A stretch of DNA of 64,000 nucleotides from Pachypanchax playfairii (GCA_006937955.1 SSNP01000024.1:2089102-2153101); one strand, 5' to 3'; counted from the first letter of the stretch, positions 37,701 to 48,509 are shown. The notes: generated from the sequence alone by a model not told the origin. Translations and numbers: made by a program.

Positions 37701-40337
37701 GTATTACTTAAAGCAATTCATCAGAAGCACATCTGCATAATAGTAAATTCATGTTTCTACACTGATAACGCCACCATCGTGTGAATGATATATTCAGCCT
37801 CAACTTCTCCGACACATGACACTTCAGAAAGCCTCGTCTGCATGACACTGATATGATTATATGAAATCATTTGAGTAGAAGCTTTACAGAGCATATTTGT
37901 CATTTGAAAAAAAAAAATGACTGAACCTTTCAAATGTAATCTATCACTTTGGATTATGTTTGTTAAAAAAAGAAAATTACAGAAATGAAGACTTAAGTTT
38001 AAACTCAAACGTGACTTGTTTAAGAAAAGGTACTTTATTTTGGAGGATATTTTCAAAATGATGGGATTTTAAGGAACAACGTAGTAAAAGCCTCACCTTC
38101 AAGGCCCATTCACAGTCTACGATGGCCTCCTCATACCTCTTCAGCTTGATGTAGGCCTGGAAAGGTTAAAAAATATCTGTGTCAAACAGACATGGTAATA
38201 AAAAACCTTGCCTGAACACCGTTTAAAGCTGTTAAAAGACTTTTGGAATGAAAATGGATTTAACAAGTAAGTGCTTGTGTCAACAAGGATGCTAAAATTA
38301 ACAGTGAGGAAACTTGACAGTCAAGTGGTGAATGAGCCCATCACACAGGTGTGAACATTCAGTCACAGGTTCAACAAGAATAAACACAGCTAGGCTGCCG
38401 TTTCTTTTCATGAGACTGGGGTCAGCTCGTGAAATAAGATTACCATGGAGAGGTTTTATTTAGCTTCTGTTTGGTTTTTCATATGAAAATACGATATAAA
38501 ACCAAGGCTGAAGATAGTTACTTGCGCTCGATTGGTGTAGAGTGTCTGCATGTTTTTCACTTCAGCCAAACCGTCACTGTAACACTTCACTGCGGTTTCA
38601 TAGTCTTCATGAGCAAAGGCTTCATTTCCTTTGTCTTTGAGGGCTGCAGTGATACAGAGATGCATTTTCAATAAAAAAAAAGCTTTATTACAAGCTCTAA
38701 AAAGCAACAACAATAAAATTCCAAAAACACATGAACAAACCAGTGGCTTTTTTCAATTTAGCCATTCTCTTTATTCTACGGTCTTCTGCATCTTTCTCCA
38801 TGATCTTCATGAAATCCTCTGATGGGGAAAACACATTATTTATTATCAAACTTTAGTACGTAAGTAGCATCACGTATTTGTCATTAAAAGCCCAACATTC
38901 ATTGTGTGCATTGCTAATGAACAAGATCTAATCATCATATGATATACTAGCATTAGAAAAAAAACAAACACTTTAAACATCAGAGACCATAAAGAGAACA
39001 AATACATTCAGTTCAGGTTTTTTAATGGTAAAATATTGACACAAAGACAAGTATAACTGAGAAAAAAAAGAGGTCCGAGATAACTTAAAAAACGGTTTTG
39101 CTGACTTACGCAGCCTCGAGCGCAGAGCTTGTTTCTCTTCTTCGTTAGGAATTCAGTGTATGATGCGTGTGTTCATTTAAATTTAAAGTGGAATCACAGA
39201 CAGGTGTGAAATGTTTAGATATTTTCAGCTTTTCTGTTATTAATGACTTTTGCTCCCCCGAGTCTTGAAAGAACTTGTCACCTCAAGGCCTCTTAATAGA
39301 TAAATGTACCGCATATAAACTTCCGAGTTGATATGCATTTCCATGGCTTGTTTACACACAGAGCTTGTGTGGTGCAGCTTCTTTTGTAGGCTAAACAGTT
39401 ATTACTACAAGTCTCTCTGAATGCACATTTTAGGAAGCTTTAAAAAAAAACATACAAACCAAAACACTCAGATTACTCTCATCTCCATTCAGTCATATGC
39501 TTAACATTCACGGCAACTGTAACCATTTTGTTGTTTCTGTATGATTATTTTAATCTGAAATTTCAAGAGTAATCTCAATTTATTTAAACTGATATCAAGG
39601 TTGTGCAAATGTTGCAGAGTAAACAATGATGGATAGTAAATTGTTGTAAAGAAAAAACAAATGATGTTTTAAATGTTTAATGGCGCTTACCTGGACTTTC
39701 ACTCTGAGGATTCTGTGGGAAAAAAAGGGGGAAATGATCAAAAGAATGTTAATAAAAATCCTGTTAAACAGGATGCAACAAAGTGAAACATTTAACATAA
39801 GGAGACATTGTCAGGGACATGTGTATATGCTTGAGGGACAATTGAGAAAAAAGAGAAGAACAAAGACAGAGACACGGAGTCAGAAAAAAAACACTGAAGT
39901 AGACAGAAAGCACGCAACTGTGAGTGAGAGAGTGTTTGTGCATGTTTTTACCATGGAAGACTGGACTGCTGAATTTGTGTTGATTGTTGTCTTGTTGACT
40001 TTTGTCCTGCAAAGTTCATCCAGAGTAGCAGTGTAAGAGTCAGCCTCTTCCATGGCTTTTTGCTGCACTTCAACATCAGAAGACTGTAAATTTTTCACAA
40101 GATGACCTGAAAACAACATAAATGTATTTAATGTCAATAATTAGTTGATGTACATTCATAGTCTCTATGTGTTGATGAACACTTGTCCGTACATTTTGCT
40201 CACTAAAATGTTATTTAGATGTTTTTTTTTCTTTCTTGGAATTTGCCATTTTAGCAGTAGCTAGCTTAAAATGATCATAACTTACTTATTTTGTCAACAC
40301 TTTCCAAAAAACGGTCAAAGTCTTCAAGATTATCCAT
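19765..40337 (-). CDS. ttc12: Tetratricopeptide repeat protein 12 (dynein arm assembly factor), 21 coding exons, 699 aa
   Basis: Coding exons: 40337-40286, 40106-39952, 39712-39691, 38818-38741, 38643-38522, 38156-38097, 37672-37601, 35417-35357, 34992-34804, 29977-29908, 28767-28679, 28365-28197, 27910-27815, 26607-26544, 26458-26321, 26227-26135, 25849-25781, 24500-24399, 24162-24063, 23841-23613, 19834-19765. Phases agree throughout and total 2,100 bases, against 705 residues in human TTC12. The start is MDNLEDFDRFLESVDKIS. Residues about 103-207 hold the TPRs (ALKDKGNEAF, LYTNRAQAYIKL, KAYLHMGKAYLGLKKY). The rest is armadillo-like helices, ending in LRELHGLEIL as in mammals. In vertebrates TTC12 acts in the cytoplasm in assembly of ciliary dynein arms, and loss causes primary ciliary dyskinesia. 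Exon 3 is only 22 bases. The introns carry several DNA transposons. The one weak junction is the GTTTGT donor after 38741. Confidence 0.95.
20381..20965 (+). mobile_element. TTAA-flanked MITE, copy 1 (piggyBac-like)
   Basis: Starts TTAAAGAGGC and ends GGGCCTCTTTAA, so it has short inverted termini inside TTAA duplications, the piggyBac mark. The 585-base body has no transposase. Four more copies lie at 32734, 36696, 54012 and 60322. It sits in the last ttc12 intron. Confidence 0.8.
21645..22363 (+). mobile_element. PIF/Harbinger element carrying a MADF exon
   Basis: Ends are inverted copies (TGGTGCGT ... ACGCACCG, extended by GCGCGTCCAGGCAGCA on the left and its inverse on the right). TAA flanks both sides, the 3-base duplication of PIF/Harbinger. 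Inside, 21920-22049 is an open first exon (MEEKLIIGVCNHRELYD, then SDLIWRKISEDIGVP) ending in a CCAG/GTAAAC donor. This is the N-terminal half of a MADF/Myb-like DNA-binding protein, the accessory protein of these transposons. The rest of that gene and the nuclease are missing. Confidence 0.82.
25595..25695 (+). repeat. Teleost LINE/SINE tail remnant
   Basis: CATCCAGGGCGTACCTTACCC up to AAAAATGGATGGATTG follows the familiar fish repeat tail that ends in GGATGG units. It is degraded and lies in a ttc12 intron. Confidence 0.55.
25997..26063. mobile_element. 67-base Tc1-type palindrome (arms only)
   Basis: TA, then CAGTACAGACCAAAGG... running into the inverse GAATGAGGTGTGTCTGTACTG and TA. These are the two ends of a Tc1/mariner element with nearly all the interior lost. 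The right arm also lacks about 13 bases. The related, larger remnant is at 63524. Confidence 0.75.
30788..31425. mobile_element. GC-rich MITE with TTA duplication (PIF/Harbinger-like)
   Basis: The left end TGCCCCTTTTCCACTGACA and right end TGTCAGTGGAAAAGCGGCA are inverted copies, and TTA flanks both sides. A second, inner set of inverted segments (GAGGCGGTGGAA / AAAGGCGGTGGAA type) lies within. It is much richer in CG than its surroundings and has no open frame of note. It lies in the largest ttc12 intron. Confidence 0.75.
32734..33831 (+). mobile_element. TTAA-flanked MITE, copy 2, interrupted
   Basis: Same family and orientation as copy 1, between TTAA sites at 32734 and 33828. It is split by another transposon at 32842-33408 and shortened near its right end. 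Confidence 0.8.
32842..33408. mobile_element. Harbinger-like MITE nested inside TTAA-MITE copy 2
   Basis: GGGTGTATTCAAAC at the left and GTGTGAATACAGCC at the right form imperfect inverted ends. TAA is present on both sides (32839-32841, 33409-33411), while other copies of the host element have a single TAA there. The younger insertion is therefore datable relative to its host. Confidence 0.82.
35490..35680 (+). mobile_element. Rex1-type LINE 3' tail
   Basis: Contains TTCCCTTCGGGGATTAATAA followed by a TTTGGA run, the usual end of fish Rex1-type LINEs, and is preceded by a short GATA run. Only the tail remains; it lies in a ttc12 intron. Confidence 0.6.
35898..36316 (+). mobile_element. Inverted-repeat element with a RecQ-like helicase exon fragment
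   Basis: Perfect 14-base inverted repeats GCTCCATTTGAAAC bound the segment. Inside, from 36015, an open frame reads MAVPVDVRIKAVIES, then LKNEQREELCAYLDGKDVF. The latter resembles the start of RecQ-family helicases (a Q-motif-like EQ...GKDVF), and it stops where a GATG/GTAAAG donor could sit. It may be the first exon of a helicase gene carried by a transposon. The family is unidentified, and a chance match is possible. Confidence 0.4.
36696..37285 (-). mobile_element. TTAA-flanked MITE, copy 3
   Basis: Reverse orientation relative to copy 1: TTAAAGAGGCCC at the left and GGCCTCTTTAA at the right, 590 bases, complete. It lies in the ttc12 intron upstream of the exon at 37601. Confidence 0.82.
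39110..39155 (-). other. Possible alternative ttc12 cassette exon (doubtful)
   Basis: In the intron between ttc12 exons 3 and 4, the minus strand has a strong GTAAGT donor preceded by an open stretch reading EEKQALRSRL. Its phases (2 bases in, 1 base out) would let it be included without breaking the frame. The only upstream AG has no pyrimidine tract, and exons 3 and 4 already join to give SPEDFMKIMEKDA, which fits the family. It may be a rare, dead or false exon. Confidence 0.25.
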
Positions 40338-40433
40338 GTTGTATCCGCTCAATGTCTGCTTTTATTATATTTAACCTACGAGATTTATTTCGTACTACGT
40401 GGTTAAAAATTATCTTACGAGTTTCAGCGTCAC

Positions 40434-40447
40434 GTTACCAAGGTGAT
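40434..40447. promoter_or_regulatory. Candidate RFX X-box of ttc12
   Basis: The sequence GTTACCAAGGTGAT lies about 100 bases upstream of the ttc12 start codon. The left half (GTTACC) matches the X-box consensus GTNRCC exactly; the right half (GGTGAT against RGYAAC) has two mismatches. RFX factors drive ciliary genes through X-boxes in this position, and ttc12 is a ciliary gene, so location and motif agree. The factor and its binding are inferred. Confidence 0.5.
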
Positions 40448-42435
40448 GTGGTGCGTTCATGGTCACTCGTTAACTACAGACAGTACGTGAAGTGCACGCA
40501 GTTTATAGTTTTAGCTGGAAGTTATAATCGGTAACAATGAACGAATACAGTGTTTTAAACTCCACTTGTTCATTGTTGTGTCTTATGACCACATAACACA
40601 GTCTGCCTTTGCTTTCTGACAGTATTTGAGGACAGATCTTCTCAGATTTAATCTAAATGAGGGGGGAAACGCACTTTTATGAAAATAACTCACGATATGT
40701 CCGCTATTGGTATTTGATAGATTATTCATTCAAATTTAAATTGTCCTATTCCCGAGACAATTTACTGTGTGCATCCATCGCTGTTTGTAAATTAAATGCA
40801 GAGGAGACAAAGAGAGTTGATCCTCTCTCGCAACACTTCATTGAACCTGCTTTCAGACAGACGCCTTTTCAACCTGAGAGCGTCCTGCTAGAAATTCAAC
40901 TTTCTTTTTTAGCTCTTTACTGCCTCCATGTGGTAAATAAACATATTTTCCGATATAACTGTGAGGAAACCTATTTAACTTTCGTTTTTAAATAAATGAA
41001 CGTTGAGTGGTGCTATAACCTCATAAAGGAATGAGGAGTGAGGAGTAAAAAAGAAACTAATCCTTAACTGTTGAGTCTGTTTAGTGGTAAAAGGTCCCAC
41101 ATGTCTTATTTGTATATGTTTAATTTTGCTTCGTTTTTCACTAAGCCATAGTCTTTACAGCATATATTTAAATCCCGGTTTTATTTGAATAAAACATACC
41201 TTTAAATGCACAGCTCAGCAGTTGTTAATAAACTATGTGTCACAGTAATGATAGGAAACACTGTTCTTGCAGAATGTGCTGATTCCAATGTATTCTGTAT
41301 GGGGATTAAATGTCATGCCTTTGCACAATATATCTACTCAATACATCTTTCTTTAAATGTTAAAACCCACTTTAAAGTTGAAGTGTAAGATCAAATTTGT
41401 TGCATTTCACTACAGACTTCAATTAATCCAGTCTAAGTGTCAATCATGGCACAAATAAACAGCTTTGGCTTTCAATTTCTGTAAGTGAACAACAGACAAT
41501 TAAAGTACCCGCCTTAATTCGTCCACACTTTTGTTGCAGACTTTCATGTAACCTTCAAAGATAATTTTGAGCAACGATTTTCTGAAGGTCTTTCAAGCTT
41601 TCTTTAGCCGCGTATTCATTTATTTTCCTTCCAGTTCTTGTACCTGGCCTTGACAGCACGTTGTGCTACTTACAAAATGAGAAAAGTGAACAAATGGAGG
41701 ACAAAAAAGAAGAATCGGGCTTAAAATTATATTTCTACTGCAAACAAACAGTATCCGAAAGACACTTCTTCAAAAACATCAGGGAAAAGAGCCAGCAAAG
41801 ACTTGAAATAGGATCTGAGTATGACAAGATTTCAGTTAATAGCTTTTTGGAAATCATTTGTTGGTGCCAAAATATTATTTTCTGTGTGACATTGGATTGT
41901 ATTTGGTTCTTTTCATTGGTTTTGAAAAAGAAAGGGAACAGACTGTGTCTTATTTAGCCCAAATATAGATGTTTGATGTCAGTTTTAGAGTTTTCAGTTA
42001 AGTTTAGATCAATTTTCTAGGAATTTATTACTAGCAGACACAAAAAAAGAACTATTGCTGTGGAAAAGTTTTTTTTTTTTTTTTACCAAGACTTGAAGTG
42101 AATTGAAAAGGAAAGAAGTTTAAAGTCATTTCAAGCATGAAAACACAGCCATCATACAAATATTGGTATGAGGCTCTGCCTATTATGTTGTTTTATAGTC
42201 CTGCTGATAAGAGAGACTATCAGACCTCATCAGATTAGAGAAAAATAACGTCATTGATCTAATCTAAACAGTCGTTGATGAGGAGATCAACAATCTGACA
42301 TAAAGTTATAATCATTTGACACTGTCAAAAAAAAAAAAATCAAACTGATGTACCTCGAAACCTAGAAAATCATCACAATATATAGTCAAAATATGATTGA
42401 TTTAGGGGTGACTCAAAATTTTTGCACGCAAAGAC

Positions 42436-42476
42436 TTATTGATATGCATATTGATATGCTTATTGATATGCATATA
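42436..42476. repeat. Short tandem repeat around ATTGATATGC
   Basis: Three to four units of ATTGATATGC(A/T)T in a row. Confidence 0.6.
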
Positions 42477-43169
42477 AAATATTCAGTTTACCACCATTAT
42501 CATTTGAATCAGAGCTGCAGCGAAGGTTTCATTTTCCTACAACCCTGATGCAAAACCGAAACCTATCTGTATGTCATTCCACATCATGGTGGATCTAATG
42601 AACTCTGTGCAGTTCAGTCTGATGTGAGGATTTAAAATTGTATTCAATTTCTATTAATTTAAATAGTTCAAGTTCAAATAATTTTGCACCTGCTCCAAAA
42701 CAAAAGAAAGATCTATTTATCTGCAGGAAAGTGTAGAAAACATCCGCAAATAGTTTTCTGAGTTAAAAAGAGACAAACATGTAACAACAACCAGGAGATG
42801 TCAAGCTGAAAACAAATATCCATGAAAAAGATTTCCATAGACATCCAGATGTTTCACCTCATTATCATGTAATGGGCCTTTCATGTTTTGTCTGTTGATC
42901 TTCCAGGTGATGGAGAACAATAAGAAATGCTCTTTTCTCATATAAACATTTTCTAAGTTTATTACTTTTTTGCAGCAAATCAATCAATAAATGTAGCACA
43001 AAGGGACAAACCTCCAGCTGATAAACTTCACAAGTTTTTTTTTTGAAACAGAGTCTTGGTGCATTTTAGTAAAACCCAAAGAAATTCCCTTATTGCATCA
43101 ATTTATTTTAAAAGTTGATTGTTTTTGTGGAGTACAAAAAATGTGGTGCCTATCTGTGGCTGACATTTG

Positions 43170-43400
43170 ATGAGAAGCGGCTACACCCTGGATGGGTCAC
43201 CAGTCACATTATAACACATGGACATACTCACAGACCCAATTCAGAGGTGCTATTCAGTCTAGCAAGCATGTTTTTGGACAGTGAGAGGAATCTGGTGTAC
43301 CCAAAGAAACCTACACATGCGCAGGTGGAAGGTCCCACCCAGGATTCCAGCCCAGGACCTTCATGCTGCAAGGCAGTAGTGCTAACAAACTAAACCATTG
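43170..43400. repeat. L2-associated teleost repeat, copy
   Basis: The run from GGGTCACCAGTCAC through GCATGTTTTTGGACAGTGAG to the CCAGGACCTTCATGCTGCAA end is the widespread fish repeat seen again, more decayed, at 47845, 57780 and 62145. Confidence 0.6.
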
Positions 43401-43445
43401 TGCAAACTTGGTCATACTGTGTATCTAAAAAGTATATTATGTTCC

Positions 43446-44035
43446 CAGCAGAGCACTTTGCTCTCAGACTGCAGGTCTGCTTGTGATTCCTGGAGTTTCT
43501 AAAAGTAGAATGGGAGGAAGAGCTTTCAGTTATCAGGCTCCTCTACTGTGGAACCAGCTTCGTGAGGCAGACACCTTGTGTAGTTTTAAGAATAGACTTA
43601 TAACTTTCCTTTTTACACAATCCTATAGTCAGGGTTAGCTTAGGTTATCCTGACCCATCCTTTTAGTTATGCTGCCACATACTGCCGGAGGACATACAGG
43701 ACCACATTTCTTCACTCTGCTATCTTTTATTGCTGCTATCAACTTTATCTCTGTTTATCTTACTATAGACATGACGACTGGCCAAAATCCATCAGTGTTT
43801 TTGTGTATCACTATCCTGTCAGCTCAGACCCAAGTCAGCTGAGGCAGAAAGCCTCCTGAGCCGGGTTCTGGTTCTGTTAGGGGTTTCATCCTGTTAAAAG
43901 GGAGTTGTTTCTTTCCACTGTCACCAGTGACTCAGGATGGAGGATTGTGTTGAATTGATATTTCAACCCAATCGGCTGGTTCCTTAGACAGGAAATATGT
44001 TATTTTTACTAATTTATAAAGTGCCTTGATTTTTG
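43446..44035 (+). mobile_element. L2-type LINE, C terminus of ORF2 and 3' UTR
   Basis: An open frame reads RAFSYQAPLLWNQLREADTL, then FKNRLITFLF and a stop, the usual C-terminal end of fish L2/Maui-type ORF2. The 3' UTR follows, with GTTAAAAGGGAGTTGTTTC and ACTGTCACCAGTG. It is 5'-truncated. Confidence 0.7.
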
Positions 44036-44343
44036 TTATTGTTTTATTATTGTTATTTTTTTCAACCTTATAGTTCAGTTCACTGTCTGCTATTATCTCA
44101 AGCTCTAATGTAGGTTGCCATGTAGACCACACATATCTGCACATATCAACAAGGTCACCAGAATTAGACTTCAGACATGAACGGACACATTCTTCCTCAT
44201 AAAACAGATATTGTTCTTCCCCTTCTTGTAAATAGCGTCAGAATTGATCCTCACTTCCAAGATACTGTTCAGAGCACGCCCACAACCGTCACACATGGGA
44301 ACATTCCTCAGATAGGATCCTTTGCCCACTTGCATCAGACAAG

Positions 44344-44548
44344 TTTTTTTTTTTTTTTCACAAAGCTTTATTTGAAACAAACATTTACAGATATAAACAG
44401 TTTTGTATAATGAACATATACAAAGAACAATTATATTCACATGACATTTTATAAGTTGTATTATAATTTGAATCACACCTCTTTTAAAGATTGTCTTTGT
44501 TAGAACAGATTATGATAGAAAATAAAAAAGTGATAATATAAAAGCAAA
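44344..44548 (-). pseudogene. Small retrocopy with poly(A) and 16-base target duplication
   Basis: On the minus strand the segment ends AATAAAGCTTTGTG followed by an A run of about 16, like a polyadenylated transcript end. ACTTGCATCAGACAAG is repeated exactly on both sides (44328-44343 and 44549-44564). This is the mark of LINE-driven insertion of a cDNA. Only about 190 bases of 3' UTR-like sequence were copied; the parent gene is unknown. Confidence 0.8.
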
Positions 44549-45787
44549 ACTTGCATCAGACAAGTAGATGTTGCAAGAACTGCAAATACACGTTTTGTTA
44601 TTTGTTCTCAGACTTGTTTTATTTAGACATGAGTTTTGTCACAAACATTATTCGTGGACCAACTTGATCAGAAATTCTAATTTGGAGAAACAATAAATGT
44701 GTTGTTTTTTTGTGGATCTACAGAGTGTTACTGTGAACAAAAAGATGTTGCAAGCAGGAAACAACGTATCCTAAATAAAATACTCCCCCTGCATGAGGAT
44801 GCTGAAGAGACAAATTACCTCATCACTGTACACACGGTCTTACTGGAAACTTACCTGCAACGTCTTTGTACTTTGAGTCTTTGCGGCAACAATGTTTAAA
44901 GCAATCGACCCTTTGAGTTTGTACAACACTTCCATAATAACTGCCCAATATTATTCCAATAAATTGATGTATATCTTTATTAGTAAAAATGTATCAGGTT
45001 TGGCTCTCACAAAAAGATAGTGTTAATAAGTTCTATTGTTTTTTATTTTGACCTTGTTGTTCCCCAATAACATAAAAATTAAATGTTTTAGGTCATTAGT
45101 TCATAATTTATAACATAACTTATTTCTTTGAAAGTCTTTAAATCCAGACTGAGAGCAGTTGAGACAACCTCTTTAATTAGTAACAGATTTTCTTCAATTT
45201 GATGAAATTTTATTGTTAATTGTTGTAATGGAAATGTTTTATTTGGATCTTAAATTTTCCTCAATTGCACGTCATTATAATTGTTAATTGTTGTCATTAA
45301 AACTTGTTGTTGCTTCTTGACCACGACTAACTTGAAAAGGAGGTTTTTAATCTCAGTGGGACTTAAAAAAATTACATTTGAGTTGTCATTGGGTCAATTT
45401 GACATGTAAGGCATTCATCACAAGAGTTTAAATGTGTTTGAAAACTTAGAAAGAGCCTGGATAGTTAAAAAAAACTGCAGCAATTGTATAGAAAATGTAT
45501 AGAAGGATTTTGTGGATACTACAGATCAGCCTGCACATAATCAGAGTTAATTTATATCTTCATGTTCCATAAAACAATGAACAACACATGAAATCAATGA
45601 AATGTTAAGAATTCAAAAATGAATAAAATGCATCAGTTACCCATCACATTATTTATGTTGTGAAATATGTTTTATTTACCAGAAAACATGATGGATTTGA
45701 TAAAAAAAATATAATAATAATGATAATAATCTTTATTTATAAAGCACTTTACACATGGCTGTTGCTTTTAAGTTTGATGCTTTAGGG

Positions 45788-46013
45788 CAGGCATCTCCAA
45801 CCCTGGTCCTCGAGAGCTACTGTCCAGAAGGTTTTAGATGCATCCCTGCTCCAACACAGCTGAATCAAATGAATGACTCATTAGCAGACCGTTGCTAAAC
45901 TTGATGGCTTGCTCAAGAGGTAAGTCAGTTAATTGATTCAGCTGTGTTGGAGCAGGGACACATCTAAAACCTTCTGGACAGTAGCTCTCGAGGACCAGGG
46001 TTGGAGATGCCTG
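45788..46013. mobile_element. Hairpin hAT MITE with 8-base target duplication
   Basis: The ends CAGGCATCTCCAACCCTGG and its exact inverse extend into arms of about 85 bases that match almost perfectly, so the whole 226 bases can fold back. CTTTAGGG flanks both sides. High arm identity suggests a recent insertion. Confidence 0.88.
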
Positions 46014-46751
46014 CTTTAGGGTGACAAGATGTTTTAGACTAGAGGTCACTGGATAACAGAATAAATGTATTTTTGTGTAAAATTCTCAAATTACCGAAGA
46101 AGGAAACTGACATAATATGGGAGGAAACTAATAAAACTTAATTAACATAAGGATTTTTTTGTTACACTTGCAATTAAAAACATAATTGCATTTAGAAAAA
46201 AAAACACCTGCTGTTTTAAGTTAATATCCAGAAGGAAATTTTGTATTTAAGAAAAACACATTTTTAAAAATGAATGAAGAAAATTGCCATTTTTTGAACA
46301 AGAATAAATGAGGGAGAGAAAGCGATTTTTCATGTTTTTGAACAAGTTCTAAAACTAAAATAACTAAATTTAACAGCCATATTTAATTGAAATAAAACAA
46401 ATCCCGTATTCCCTTCACAATAACAAAATTTCTATTAATCTGGCTGTTTACATTCTGCAGGAGGTTTTGAAAGTAATTGAAATTTTGTACAAAAAATTTA
46501 AATAATTACAAAAATACAAACGGTGTGGAAGACAATGGAAATTCAAATGCATATGTCACAGACTTGTGAAATGTAAGATCCACCATGAGATTCACTGAAG
46601 TTTATTGTTTAAAAAAATTCTAAGTGAGTAATTTTATGGTTTAAAGATCTGCCCTTAACATTAATATCCAACTCTTATCTTTATTTCCCAGCAGCTATGA
46701 CGGTGTGGACATACGTATGTTGTTCTTTTGATGTCAGCCACACCTTAACAG

Positions 46752-46759
46752 GATAAAAG
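46752..46759 (+). promoter_or_regulatory. TATA-like box of dispanin copy A
   Basis: GATAAAAG about 90 bases before the start codon, matching the spacing of the clearer TATAAAAG of copy B. Confidence 0.4.
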
Positions 46760-46848
46760 CATGTGGATTCTGTGCCTCACCAGCCATTGGATGCAGACTT
46801 CAATCAGCAAACCAGAACTGCAGAATCCACCAAAACTACAGACTAACA

Positions 46849-47268
46849 ATGGAAACAGGCCAGAACCGTCCCATTGCTACATCCTACCTTGGATGGTCCA
46901 TCTTTAGCACATTATGCTGCTGTCTGCCTCTTGGAATTGCTGCTATTGTCTTCTCCAGCAAGGTTGGTAATATTTATTGAACAACAGACTTTGTTCAAAC
47001 TTTGCTTTTTTTCAACACGACACTCATTCAAATCGTAATGATAAACCTTAAAAATCATTTATATATTTTCTTGCTGAGTGCATTAATATACCCGATTCTA
47101 ACTTTGAACCTGTTTTTTTTAAAGGTATCGAATGCTAATGCCACTGGAGACAGCATAACAGCTGCGGACGCATCAAGAACAGCCAAGATCCTGAACATCA
47201 CCGCTCTAGTCTTTGGACTCGTTGTGATCATCACATCCGTCGCTCTCTCACTCACCATGAACATCTGA
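46849..47268 (+). CDS. Short dispanin/CD225 (IFITM-like) protein, copy A, 85 aa
   Basis: Two exons, 46849-46962 and 47125-47268, with a 162-base phase-0 intron. The protein begins METGQNRPIA and carries the CD225 signature: GWSIFSTLCCCLPLGIAA, then a GD...A...S..AKILNI segment and a second hydrophobic helix. The triple Cys next to the first membrane segment sits where IFITM proteins are palmitoylated. The cytosolic N terminus is only about 15 residues. Members of this family are small membrane proteins of plasma or endosomal membranes; IFITMs restrict virus entry, while others act in trafficking, so the function here cannot be assigned. A TATA-like GATAAAAG lies about 90 bases upstream and AATAAA 26 bases past the stop. 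The gene has two paralogues downstream on the same strand. Confidence 0.88.
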
Positions 47269-47293
47269 CGGTCCTGCGTTTATCAGAAGGATC

Positions 47294-47299
47294 AATAAA
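47294..47299 (+). terminator. Polyadenylation signal of dispanin copy A
   Basis: AATAAA 26 bases after the stop codon, giving a very short 3' UTR. Confidence 0.65.
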
Positions 47300-47844
47300 G
47301 TCTCTGCAGCAATCATCCTGCACAACCGGAACAAACAACAGACAAAGACATGTTCATGTCCTTGTTCACACATATTTATTAACTTTTTAAAAAGTGGACC
47401 ATAAACTGATCATCTGAAACTATGTGTGTAATAAATGTCAAATTTATATATATATTAGTTTTAAAAAATAAACTGACATTATTGGAATTAAGATTGTGTT
47501 AATTTTGTTGTCATTCAAAAATAAAAAGAGGAAAACTTAAATGTTAAATGTTTGTGGGTTGTCACTGTAAAATCAAAAGAATTCTTATGATTAAGTCGAG
47601 GAATCTAAAAGAACTGAAAGACCAGAGTTTAAGAAATCTTTTAAAAAATGCAGTTTGATCAAACATTTTATAGTATAAATAAAATATAATTATATATATT
47701 TTTAATAAAAATCTGGCTTATTTTACTCTAGGACAATCAACTGGGTGACACTTTCTTCAATACTCTTGAATTAAACTCTTATCAGTTAAATACTTCCGAA
47801 AAACTAAATGTACGTCGATGACAGTGATCTTTGAGCAAAAGGCA

Positions 47845-48075
47845 GGTTCCCCTCTAGACAGGTCACAAGGAGACAACCTTCCATTCACACACATGTACCC
47901 ATAACAACAATTTAATATCTACTATTAACCCAACTTGTATGTTTTTGGTCTGTGAGCGGTAACAAGATTACAGAGAAAACTCAGGAATAAGGAGAATACA
48001 GAAAGGTCCGGGCCAAGTTTCTAACCAGAAACCTTTTTGTTGCAAGGCAACGTCCTAACAACCACACCCCCTTGC
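47845..48075. repeat. L2-associated teleost repeat, decayed copy
   Basis: Same order of landmarks as 43170-43400: a CTAGACAGGTCAC part, TGTATGTTTTTGGTCTGTGAG, and a GTTGCAAGGCAACG end. Confidence 0.5.
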
Positions 48076-48509
48076 TTCCTCAATATAAAATATAAATAAA
48101 GACACAAAATCTATATTAGTTCATTATTGTGCACCACCAAAAGGCAAAAGGTTGGTGATGATGAGAAAAGTATCACATGAACAACTGGACAGAGTCTAAT
48201 CTTACTTCTTGGAAGTAATCGTTGGGTGTACGTGGCTGTTACAGCGAATCAACATTAGCAGACAGAGAAACAGCCAGTCTTTGTTTAAAATTTGGCAAAA
48301 TTGTTAAAGTCGACTTTATTTGTTTATTAGAAAAAAATGATCATGAACCACTAAATTGATTTTAATGAAAATCTCAGATTTTTACTGTATAAACTTTTAA
48401 AAAAATGTTTTCTTTTCAGTTGGCACAGTTGTTCCTGTACACTATTTCAGCAATTGTTTTGGTGTTCCATGTGCCTGCCTGCATCTGACTTCCTGTTGTA
48501 CTGTTTTAG

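Larger units (their letters stand above)
40338..46848. other. ttc12 upstream region to dispanin A, no gene supported
   Basis: Apart from the ttc12 promoter, I see only repeats: an L2-type tail and LINE end (43.2-44.0 kb), a retrocopy (44.3 kb) and a hAT MITE (45.8 kb). Open frames at 40657-40995 and 41661-41957 have no recognisable domain, no splice context and AT-rich codons. Confidence 0.55.

Noticed and set aside
40657..40995. 112-codon plus-strand frame divergent from ttc12
   Set aside because: AT-rich codons, no domain, no evident promoter or splice pattern; likely chance.
44171..44476. 101-codon minus-strand frame with a CDGCG motif
   Set aside because: It runs through the poly(A) and border of the retrocopy insertion, so it is not one ancestral frame.
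46466..46486. ISRE upstream of dispanin A (GAAAGTAATTGAAA)
   Set aside because: Spacing between GAAA cores is 6 instead of 2, and the site is almost 400 bases from the start codon.
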